Of a stretch of 64,000 bases of DNA, positions 12,301 through 22,800 are shown in pieces. Source of the DNA: Sindora glabra (taxonomy: Eukaryota > Streptophyta > Magnoliopsida > Fabales > Fabaceae); NCBI GenBank assembly GCA_020226215.1, contig CM035233.1:37036027-37100026 (forward strand). Reading direction: 5' to 3'. Each line of letters opens with the position of its first letter. The stretch's first letter is position 1. The position numbers and the translations under genes are program-made. The notes below the pieces were generated by a model that made no database searches, was not told where the DNA came from, and saw only the letters and a program-made list of their open reading frames with translations.

Positions 12301-13860
12301 GGATTATATCAAAACCACTACGTCTTTGTAATTATCACTTTTTTTAAGAAGAAATTAACAAATAACTATTTCAAAGATTTAGTGAATATCAAGTTAATAT
12401 TGAAAGATTTTATTATGTTAATTTAGTATCAATTTAAAAATTTTCATTTAAAATTAATGTCAAAAGATTTTTTTTTAACATCAATTTAATACCTAAGGAT
12501 TATATAAATATCTAATTAGTATAAAACTTTTTAATATTGATATTAAATTGATGTAAAAAAAATTTTAATACTAATTTAATTTCCATCAAATCATTCATGT
12601 ACTAATTTGCTAGTTTCCTCCTTCCTTCAAATTATACTTTCAGCCACTAGAGTTACGAATAATATAAACCATATCTCAAGCATAGATAAGCTAGTTACCC
12701 CCAGCCATCCCATCTGCCTATTTCAAATCATAACGAGAACAAGTTGTAAGTGCTACGTGGATACTGTATAGCAACAATTGTTACCATTAGCCATTGTCGT
12801 GCATCAACAAATAGTTTTGCAAATACGTTGAAAAAGAAAATTAGAATCAACTAAATGTCAGATACTGCAAAACTAAAAAATGAAAATTTTTTATTATAAA
12901 TTAAAACTTCCACATTATTACAGAATTTAGAATGTTCTAGAGGTTATTAAAACAACAAACTATATTTTTGCTTGAAAGTTGTGAATCTCTGTGGAATTTG
13001 TTTCTAGGGACTATAAATACAATGAGTCGAATTAAATTTTATCAACTATGCGTATTTTTTTTGAATTTGACATATTAATTTATTTAAAATTTTGTTTTAT
13101 AAATAGACTTTCAAATAATAAATTAAAGTTATTTAAAGATTCAAAATTATTTAATGACCTACTTAAGCTTATATAAATTTATATGTATGTATATATATTG
13201 AAATATTTATATTATATATATGTATAATATATCTATATATTTTTTATAATTTAAAATTTTAAAAATTTATTAATAATTAAATAGGCAAACCTAACAAATA
13301 TACAAATGGAGTTTAAAAAAGATAAATCTAACCCATTTATCTAAAGAGATCTATTTATTAACCTTGACATGTTTTATTTAGATAAATTACGTTAAATTAG
13401 ACCACAAATAAATTAGATTGACATGCAGACCGACCTTGGCCTTAAATCATGCTTCATATTCAATTTCCCCGCAATGAAAAGGAGCTTCATAGCTTAATCA
13501 ATCCCAGAAAACGAGAAAGACTCGTGAATCTTTCTCTCAACAGCTAGATTTGAAAAATGCTTTATATGAACCGTCCTTGTTTGCAAAATTCCAAATGCCT
13601 CAGAAATGGGTACTCCACGGTCTGTTACTTCTCTATTCTTTTATGCAAGAAGACAGAATATCACGTAGAAGTATAACTCCAAGCAAATCATTCTTTCAAC
13701 ATATATTTTACTGAAAGAAAAGAGTAACCAATACACTTGCAGAGATTTGTTCAAATGGAGAAAAGATTATAGGTCACTAAAAAACACACAATTTCCAAAA
13801 ATAATAATAATAATAATAATAAATAAATAAATAAAAATTTATTGGAGAAGAAAGAACCCA
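9326..13860. other. AT-rich intergenic spacer
   Basis: No credible coding region is seen on either strand. A slightly GC-richer patch at about 10500-10800 and another at about 12040-12260 have no recognisable product. The 68-codon plus-strand frame at 12044-12250 lacks homology that I recognise and sits in AT-rich DNA. An AT/ATT-rich microsatellite (AAT then AATA units) lies at 13799-13836. Confidence 0.55.
13799..13836. repeat. (AAT)n/(AATA)n microsatellite
   Basis: Consecutive AAT units followed by AATA units, read directly from the sequence. Confidence 0.85.
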
Positions 13861-13879
13861 CTTGTAATCTTCCCCTCAA

Positions 13880-14130
13880 GTGACGAAATCACTACCAGAG
13901 CCATCGTCATCAAAGATTGCCCATCCGCTTCCTCCCTCAGCTTTCCGATGCTGGGTCAAGCACCAACGTTGGCACCAAACTCTCAGCTAATTGCATTTGG
14001 GTCATAGGGAATAGAGCCTTCAGTCTCCAGTATGCCTTCATCGAATGGCATTTAGACCAATTCACAGCAAAGGAAATTTCAATTTCTCGAAGGATCATTT
14101 GGCAAAACAACTGTGACTGGTTCTGAGAGA
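13880..14130 (-). pseudogene. Unidentified decayed coding remnant
   Basis: On the minus strand one frame reads as protein-like text with stops: PFDEGILETEGSIPYDPNAI, then after a TGA EFGANVGA, another TGA, and PSIGKLREEADG. A second frame overlapping its end reads SGWAIFDDDGSGSDFVT followed by TGA. The base composition is far richer in G+C than the flanks, which suggests derived exon sequence. At least four in-frame stops and a probable frameshift make it non-functional. I do not recognise the family. The plus-strand 69-codon open frame over the same bases is probably a shadow. Confidence 0.3.
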
Positions 14131-14139
14131 CACGTGAAA

Positions 14140-15096
14140 AAGGCAGGATGCCAGGGCAAATTTATCAATGAGTTGTGATGTGGGTATAGAAGTCCACCTC
14201 CTTTTCTTTTCCATGTTAATTCCTGTACGTTATAACGTGGATGATAATGTCACAAAGAATAACACGATATAAACTTATCTATTTCACAATCATATGTTTT
14301 CTATTGTAAATTATAAATTTACAATATATATTATTTTATGCTAAATAAAAATACACAAAACGAATTGATTTTATTATAAGTTCTCCACAATTTGAATATG
14401 TAATTAATTAAAAATTTTAATATAAAAAGAAGTATAATATAGGATAGATAGAAACTATATAAATGAAAACTCTTATAATTTATTTTACTCCTCATCTATT
14501 ATTTATAAATTTAAAAAACTATTTATTTTAAACAGATTTTTTCCAACAAATAGGGAAATATTTATAATCTTACTATAGTATTGAGAATTTTATATTACTT
14601 TCACTTGTATATTTAGATAAATAAGCAAATTATTCTCTAAATTTTAAGAATTATTCAATCATGATATTAAAATATAAGTGAAAATAATATTTAGATATTT
14701 GTGCTATGAACAGTAGAATTGAAAATATTTTCTAAGTATAGAAAGGCAACCTATAATAACAAATATTTATATTTTTAATGAATTAATACTTTATAAACAT
14801 GGAATGAACAGAGGTTTTCAAGGAAAAGAATGAAATAAAAGAAAAAAAAATCGAATAGCTATAAAATCTTAACAAAATATTTAATTAATTTTAAAATATA
14901 AACTTAAAAATTAATATAAAAATAAAATAAATTTAAATAAATATACTTGATTTATTTTAAAATATTTATTAAAAGATAGAATGTTTAATTAATTAATTTG
15001 ATTTACACTTTTTGTATTCAAACTTTAACTTAATTCAATTTAAAACATTCTTATAATAAAAATAAAATATATTGTGTTATATTCATAATACTTATA
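14140..15096. other. AT-rich spacer, nothing recognised
   Basis: Very AT-rich sequence without coding signal or obvious repeat structure beyond short A/T runs. Confidence 0.5.
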
Positions 15097-16189
15097 CCTT
15101 GTTTACCACATCGAGTAGTATAATATATAAATTATTGGATAATATAACATCGTATTATATAAGATAAAATAGTATATTATATAATGTTTGATTTGAAAAA
15201 TGAATAATTTAACAAAAATATCCTTACATATAAAAAACTTATAACATTGTCCTGAATGATTTAAAATACATAGCTGGATCAAAACCCCTTTCAAAAATTA
15301 ATATCTTAAAAATATATGATAATATAAATTAAACAATTTACTTTGTGATAGAAAAATAATAGCATATGCTTCATTATGTAGCATGTACACATATGCATAT
15401 ATGTATATATGTAATACATCCATAAATTATCTACAATAAATTAATAATTCAAGAATAAATATTCAACAAGAATCATGTCTAAAATCTTAAAAAATATTAT
15501 AATATAAAATGCACCATCTACAATTAATCATAAACATATTAAATAAAAATTCTAGAAAGAAGTACGAGATCAAAATACAATTCTCAACATAATAAGCCTT
15601 AATTATTTCAACCTAAATTTTCATCAAGCAAATCTTTCACAAATTGCAATTTGTTCCCTTCTTCATATTCCTAAAAATAAATGCACTTGTCGAGGACGTT
15701 GCAACAACAAGCAGCTAGTAGAAGATGATTTTATGATTCGTGGGAGAGAATAAAAATGAAAAATATATATTTTAGAGAGGGAGGGAGGGAGGGAGATGTA
15801 AGAAAGATGCTAAGAGAGAATGACTACAAAATTCTTGAATGAGAGGTGCATTAGTATAGAAGGAAAAGGTGTGTGGGTGTGTGGGTGTGTGTGAGAGATA
15901 TAAAAAGATTTTTTCTAGAATGAAAGAAATATTTTTTTGATAAATGAGAGAGATAGAAGTATAAAAAAGTTTTTAAATTTATTTTAATAATTTAATATTT
16001 ATCTTAATACTATACTACTGGCCTATATTATTTCTCTCAAGGAACAGATAGTCATATACGAAAGTAGACAAATAAAAGAAGATTTTTAGATAAATTATAT
16101 AATTCATTTGAAATCTTCAAATGTTATATAAACTTTAATTGCATGATTTATCTTATATTATCGGGTCTTATATGATATGTTAAACAGGG
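15097..16189. mobile_element. Possible non-autonomous TIR transposon
   Basis: The left end CCTTGTTTACCACATC (15097-15112) and the reverse complement of the right end, CCCTGTTTAACATATC (16174-16189), agree at 13 of 16 positions. The homology continues loosely inward through ATAATATAAG-type sequence. The interior is non-coding and contains a GAGG-rich tract (15774-15796) and a GT-rich tract (about 15870-15895). No clear target duplication was found, so this is a tentative call. Confidence 0.38.
15774..15796. repeat. GGGA-type short tandem repeat
   Basis: Four consecutive GAGG/GGGA units directly visible, followed about 75 bases later by a GTGTGTGG-rich tract. Confidence 0.75.
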
Positions 16190-18948
16190 CTCTTGTGATA
16201 TTAGTTGTGAATAATACAAATAGACATGAAAAATAAAAAATATATAATAGAATAAATAAAAAAAAGTGAAATAGTGCATGAATGTAAAATAATAAGAATT
16301 AAAAAAAATAAATTGTAATTAATTAATTAATTTAATTAAATCAAAATTTTAAATTATTGATAATTTTTTATTTACAAATCTAAATGTATGATCATAAAAT
16401 AATAAATACAACAAATAATTATATTCTAATATATTTATAATTTTTTTATCACAAAATTTTGTGAGTAATTATAGAAGTGGTAAACCATAAACCACTTATA
16501 CACACAAACTTGAAGGTTCAAACCTATTTGAGTAAAAATTCTTAGGATAACATTGAATACTACTGTACCACTAATGATGTGGGCATTTTTATTACATATA
16601 TATTACTAGATAGTAAGTTGGTGTATTATATACTCATAAGTAATTTTTGAATTTTTGAGAAAAGAGTAGTCATGGTGTCCCTTTTCCCCTTGAGTTTTAG
16701 TAAAACTATACCGACCTCCCATCTAATTTGTAAATCTATGTAAAACTTCCTTAAAATATAAGATAATATTAAAATTAAATTTAAATATAAACTTGTCTTC
16801 AATAAAATGATGAGTAAAGATGATTATAAATTCAAATCAAACAATATATATGAATATAAGATATTTTAAATATTTTATGATAAAAATGTATTGCAATTAA
16901 GCTTAGACAATTAAAATATAACTAATAAAAAAATCAAATTTTAACATAATTATCATAGATTTTTAATTGTTTGAGATTAGCCACAATATATCTTCAATGA
17001 AAAAAATACATAAATAATTATCTATTATTTGATTTGAATTTGCAATCATATTTTCTTATCATTTTATTAAAAAAAATTCAAACTTCGATTTAAGTATGGC
17101 ATTATTTTATATTTCAAGAGATTTGTATAAGTTTTAAAACTAAAAAAGAAGCTTGTGTAATTTCACTATAACTTAGAAAGAGGTTAATGCATTTTTTTTC
17201 AAATTAAAAATAATTAAATTCCAATAAGAAAAAAATGACATGAGTCATCCATGACTTTTTTTTTAACTTATTTTTATGGTGGATATCAATCATCTTAAAT
17301 AATTTAGTAACGACATCTAAGTTTATAATGTATTTAGAGTATAATTAAAGATAATCATTATAAATAAATTATTGTTAAAATTCATCTGCATTTAGAGAGG
17401 TCAAGTATATTTTTTTTTTATTTATCAATTATTTGTTTAAGCTTACTTTGCTATAAGAGCAGCTAGAAAGAGTTACAATTAGCTTATCCACCTTTTTTAT
17501 TTTTTTAATTGAAATTTTAATATCTTGAATTTTTTTAAAACTCCAAAGAAATGATTTGTAGGATTGGTTAAGAGGCCTTATTTTAGGGGCTATTTTCATT
17601 TTGACATGTTTATTTTTCAAAATTACAACCACCTCTTAAATCAAATTAAAGAGAATTTCTTCATCACTCCCTTAAAGACTGAGAAATAGAGGTTATAAAC
17701 AATTTGAGTAGATATATGGAGGAAGGTATATCTAAAGATACTGAGTGTTTTTTGTTAGTAATCTTGGGCGGCTACACTGTCAAGAATTATGGTGCCAATT
17801 ATTCACAATCCTTGTTCGGTCAGAACTGGAACATGAAAACTCCCAAACTATCAACGTTGCAACATTGCAACTCCTTATATTAGTCCACGAGTGCATATAT
17901 GAAGTAGATACATTTGATTATGAATAAGCCCTAATTTAAAAGTTAAGACTACATTTACATTTGTTTTATCGGAAGATTTTTTTTAAAGAAAATTTTATTT
18001 ATTTATGAATAAATAAAAGAATAATATATACCTTAATTAAAAAATTATGATACCTAACATTATAGTAATGACGAAAATAATTTCTTCCTTTAAATAAAAA
18101 ATATTTTCTACCATAATTTTCATATATAATATTGAATAAATAAAATATTTTTTATTATTTTAATATTTTATAACTATATTCCTTAAAAAAAAAAATGAAA
18201 CATCGAAACAAATCAATCCGTGAAGTGGGGTTAATAAAGCCTTTGTGATGTGATATAACTTTACTCCCACCGCAATGTTGGCAGTTTTAGAACTGCAACA
18301 TCTGGGCACCAGCCTTTCCTTTGTTCTTCCTTTGGGCTTCCAAGTCTATCTGAATCAAAAACTCTAATCTCGTATGGTTTTTCTTGCCCCCTGATCTATA
18401 CAACATATTCACTGTCACACAAGGTTTACTGCTAATCTATTCTCATCATATAAAATAGATTATGTATATCTTTCCATTTTAGCTATGGAGGCAGGAGAAA
18501 ATAGACAGGAGCTCATGGACATGGATTGAAGGTTCTTGCATTGGATCTGGGTCCCATTTTGGGTTTGTTTTGTCAATGCGTGTGTGTGTGTATTTTAACT
18601 ATAAAAATTAAAATCACAAAAAATACCCTATTTGCTCAACATTACATGGGAGACGGCACAACAGAAAAATAACATCCATTGTCCCAAAGCAAAAATCTTT
18701 TGCCCCCACAAACATGACACCGCTATAAGAGATTTTTCTTATAAAAGATTTCATGGCAAAACAAACACACCATAACATGAAAATTTTGTATCTAGCAATA
18801 TGACACTGTATATCACATAGTGCAATTAACAGTGCAATTGTTATAAGAGCTAAACCTTAGTTCTCCCTATTCATTAATAGTGCAACTAACAGAAACTGAA
18901 TTTCTCCCTATTCTCCTTAGTTCCTGTCATTATTAGCCTTCACCCTTC

Positions 18949-18983
<35 letters not shown>

Positions 18984-19290
18984 TCGTTCTTATGAACAAA
19001 TAGGAGAAATTTTCCTATAAGAGCTTGATGAACAAATTACAAAAGGAAACAGACGGGAAGGCATCTTTGGATCTAATATTCACACACAAATAAATGAAGC
19101 ATAGTTTCAAAGATAACTGAAAGAAACTAACCACTTCAACTATATTTAATATCAAGTTAAAACAGAAAGGGAAATTAATCCCCAATATTTGCCATGTGAC
19201 TATTCATGTGTTCTTAAAAGGAGTTTTGAACTTCTAATCTTTGATCCTAGAAGTATCTAAAAGAAAGAAGGCAGCTGAAAAATAAGGAAA
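16190..19290. other. AT-rich spacer downstream of the CCCH gene
   Basis: No supported gene. A small perfect-arm hairpin (TGTTG-CAGTT against AACTGCAACA) lies near 18273-18301. A CT/CA compound microsatellite is at 18951-18983. Open frames at 17429-17632 and 17745-17927 have no recognisable domain and are treated as chance. Confidence 0.5.
18951..18983. repeat. (CT)n(CA)n compound microsatellite
   Basis: About 10 CT units run directly into about 7 CA units. Confidence 0.85.
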
Positions 19291-19296
19291 TTTATT
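19291..19296 (-). promoter_or_regulatory. Candidate polyadenylation signal of the CCCH gene
   Basis: TTTATT on the plus strand is AATAAA on the gene strand, about 156 bases after the stop codon. This is a plausible near-upstream poly(A) element, but plant signals are loose and no transcript data are available. Confidence 0.4.
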
Positions 19297-19451
19297 TTTG
19301 CATTTCTTGAGGGCAAACTGAATATACTTTTTCAGAAATCACCAAAAAACGCTGCTGGAAACGAGTGTTTTAATAGATTTAACCTTTTACCTTGCTGTAC
19401 ATGTCAGACAAAAAAGCAGATCCTCAAAAGACATTGCTGTCAAGTGAATGA

Positions 19452-19880
19452 TTATTTGGCAGAAGAAACTTGCCTACGAGTACATGGGAGGTCTTTACCT
19501 GAATTTATATGATCCAAACCATTTTTAAATTCTGAATCTATAGGCCCTTCATCACCTGATATAGCAGCTTCTTGGGTGACACAATTTTCCAAATTTTCTT
19601 CCGGATGATCATCATTTGGGCATAGAGGATCCTTGGGAGCAGATAAAGATTGTTCTCTGCTATTGCTGTCATTGCTGGAACTACTAGACGTTAGCCACAT
19701 AAATTTCAAATTATGGTCCTTCCAGCATTTACCGTAAATAAATGCCCTCTCAGCTGCATCACGTGTAGTGAAAGTTATGCGTGCCTCTGATTGGCCACTT
19801 TTATCATGGCCTCCCAAATCATCTAGTTCTATAGCAGAAAGTTCACCATATTGTAAGAAGTGTTCCTTCAAAACAGCAGC
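19452..19880 (-). CDS. C3H41: C3H41-like gene, last coding exon
   Basis: 142 codons plus TAA (19454-19452). The acceptor TTTTAG is at 19882-19881. It completes RRM2 (AVLKEHFLQYGELSAIEL ... LKFMWL) and then encodes a Ser/Asn- and acid-rich tail. Because RRM2 is split across the intron now holding the copia element, correct removal of a 5.6-kb intron is needed for the second RRM. Confidence 0.87.
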   Translation of the reverse strand, partial: AAVLKEHFLQYGELSAIELDDLGGHDKSGQSEARITFTTRDAAERAFIYGKCWKDHNLKFMWLTSSSSSNDSNSREQSLSAPKDPLCPNDDHPEENLENCVTQEAAISGDEGPIDSEFKNGLDHINSGKDLPCTRRQVSSAK

Positions 19881-22800
19881 CTAAAATACAAATATAAGTC
19901 AGCATAGAGGAAATTTCTCTCTCAACCAGGCAATACAATTTCTCCTCACTTTCAATCTATCTGTACCTCTCCCCTAAACATCTAGACTGGAAGTAAACCA
20001 ATGATATATACTATACCAAAGAATATGGATGGACAATCAAGCCCCATGGCCATATAACAATTTGCATAATGCAACATTTTCATACACATCCATAAATTTT
20101 CTTTTTGGCCAAAACATGCATATACTTAATCGCTCAACTTTCACAAACAAAATGTAGATTACAACATTTGTGGGACTGTGTTAAGTACCTTCTATTCTGA
20201 TACATGGGAAGAGATATCCTACTTCGATATTTGCTATTGCATATGTGAACGCATTATCCAACAGGCATCTCAATTGTGTTAGTCTTTGTTAGTAAATAGG
20301 TTCCACATCTATTATATTCTACTATATGTACCCTGTATTATAATATATATAGTGACTGCCTGACTCAGTTGAGAATATGGCAATACAAATTTCTCTCTTA
20401 TTTAACATGGTATCTAGAGCCTTCCAATAATCCTTCACCTATCTCAATCAACAACCCAACTCTTTCTCTCTCTCTCTTCTTCCTCCTTTTCATTTTTTTT
20501 TTCTTTTATGCGTGACTAAGGTCACGGTGGGATCAGCGGCACTCTAAGCCGCTTATTGGTGGAAGCCCAGGCCTCCGGATTGCTGTTTGGTGGCGGCGTA
20601 CGGCGTCGTACGGAATTCGAGACCAGAACAGCACTGTTCAAGGCCGTAGAAGCAGAACCGGAGCCGGTACGGAAGGTCTGGGTACACCGGACAACAGATC
20701 GGGCCGAGACGGACCCGGCTAGGCGGCGCGTGGCATCACACGCGCGTGTGTACGGAGGCGCGTGAAGCCCACGCGCAGAGGCAAGTGGCGGCGCGTGGCG
20801 GCGCGTGCGACATCTTCGGGCGGAGATCTTCCGTCTGGTGCTGTTTCGGAGGACTCTGAAGGGTTCTATAAGGTTGGTTGTGCAGTTTCGTGTCCTCAGG
20901 TGGCATTTTCTATTTTCTGGATAATTTTCTTCTGGTTTTTTTGTTGTGCTGGCTGGATATGGATACTAGTTCTGATTTCATGAACGATTCTGAGGGTCCC
21001 AATGGTTCTGGAAACTCAAGGAGAGAATTTAGATCTAATTTTTCAGAATTATTACCAGTTGGTGGAAAAATAACAGAGCGGAAGTTAGATATTGAAGGGC
21101 GACAGTATGTTACCTGGAAAAGAGCAATTGAATACTATTTTGATGAAGTTCGTATGACACATCACTTGACTCAAGAGCCACCCATAGAAGATCCTGATCA
21201 ACAATGGATCATAGAAGATCGTCGGTTGTTCAGGTTGGTTTGTAATACTTTAGCTACTGAAGTTGAAGATAACACGGCTCATTGTCGTACTGTTAAGGAG
21301 TTATGGGAGTCTATTGAAGGCCTATATTCGAAAAAGGATGATCTGAATCAGGTATATGATTTGACTGTGTCCTTGTTTCAATCAGATGAGAGAGGTAAGA
21401 CCAATGCTCAAATTTATACTGAGTTCAATCGTATTTATGAACAATGGAATTCTCTGCTGCCTATTAGTAGTGATGTTAATGCAATGCGTTCTCAGCGAGA
21501 ACAACTAGCTGCTTTGTGTTATTTGATGCGTTTACCTCCTGAGTTTAGCACCGCACGACAGCAGGTCTTATCTAGTTCTGAGCCCCTCACCCGGAAAACA
21601 GCTTATTATCGAATTCAGAGAGCATCCAAAGATATTTCTTCCTCCTCTCCATCTTCAAATATGAATGAGTCAGCAGCATTAGTTGGCTCAGGTGCTCGTG
21701 GAGGCCGTGGTAATTCTAGAGGTGGTAGGGGAAGAGGAAGAGGGCAAGGACATGAAGGAGGAAGAGGAGGTGATTGGCAGAATAACTCTAGTGAAGGAAG
21801 GAGAGGAGGTGATTCAGTTGTGATTTGCTATCATTGTCAAGAACAAGGACACATCAAGAAATTTTGTCCGAAGTTGGTAGGAAGGAATACCCAGCAGTCC
21901 AGGTTTGCTCATATGGCACAAGAGTCAGAAATCAATGGTAAATTATTATCTGATAGCGAATATGCTGAGTACTTGCAATTAAAGGCCTCTGTACAGCCGC
22001 CACCCACCCAACCTACTGCCACCATAGTTCACACAGGTAATTCTACTGCATGTCTATCCCATTCCAATTCTAGATGGGTCATTGACTCTGGGGCTACTGA
22101 TCATATGACGGGTCAAACAGGTATACTATCTTCCTTTACTAATTCTCATCCTTCACATGTTACCTTAGCTAATGGGTCTACTGCTTCTGTTGTTGGAAGT
22201 GGCATGATCAATCTCACCTCTGATATCTCTTTATCCAATGTTTTGTGCCTCCCAAATTTTCCATTTAATTTACTTTCAGTTAGCCAAATTACCCGTGCTT
22301 ATAATTGTGGTGTTTTCTTCTTTCCTGGTTATTGTGTATTTCAGGATCTGTTGACGAAGAAGATTTTTGGTAGGGGATATGAATCTGGGGGATTATACGT
22401 GCTGGATGACAAAGTTTCTCAACCAATTGCTGCTGCTGCTACCCCCACTCTACATCAATTACATTGTCGCCTTGGCCATCCCTCGTTGCTCTCTTTACGA
22501 AAATTATGTCCTAGCTTAGCATCTGTGTCTCATTTAGATTGTGAGTCTTGTCAATTTGCTAAACAGCATCGCCAATCTTATGTTTCTAGAGTTAATAAGC
22601 GGGTTTCATCCCCCTTTGAGTTAGTACATTCAGATATTTGGGGGCCTTGCCCAGTTATTTCAAAGTCTGGTTTTCGTTATTTTGTGACTTTTGTGGATGA
22701 TTATTCGCGAATGACTTGGCTCTATTTAATAAAGAATCGTTCAGAGTTATTTAATGTTTTTTGTACTTTTCATGCTGAGGTTACAAATCAATTCCAGACA

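Noticed and set aside
20878..20958. N-terminal 27-codon extension of copia gag
   Set aside because: An ATG at 20878 is in frame, but the hydrophobic extension is unlike copia gag. The ATG at 20959 gives the usual beginning.
20556..20983. Two open frames in the copia leader
   Set aside because: Wrong frame relative to gag, composition driven by the GC-rich leader, no known domain. Kept only as possible short upstream frames.
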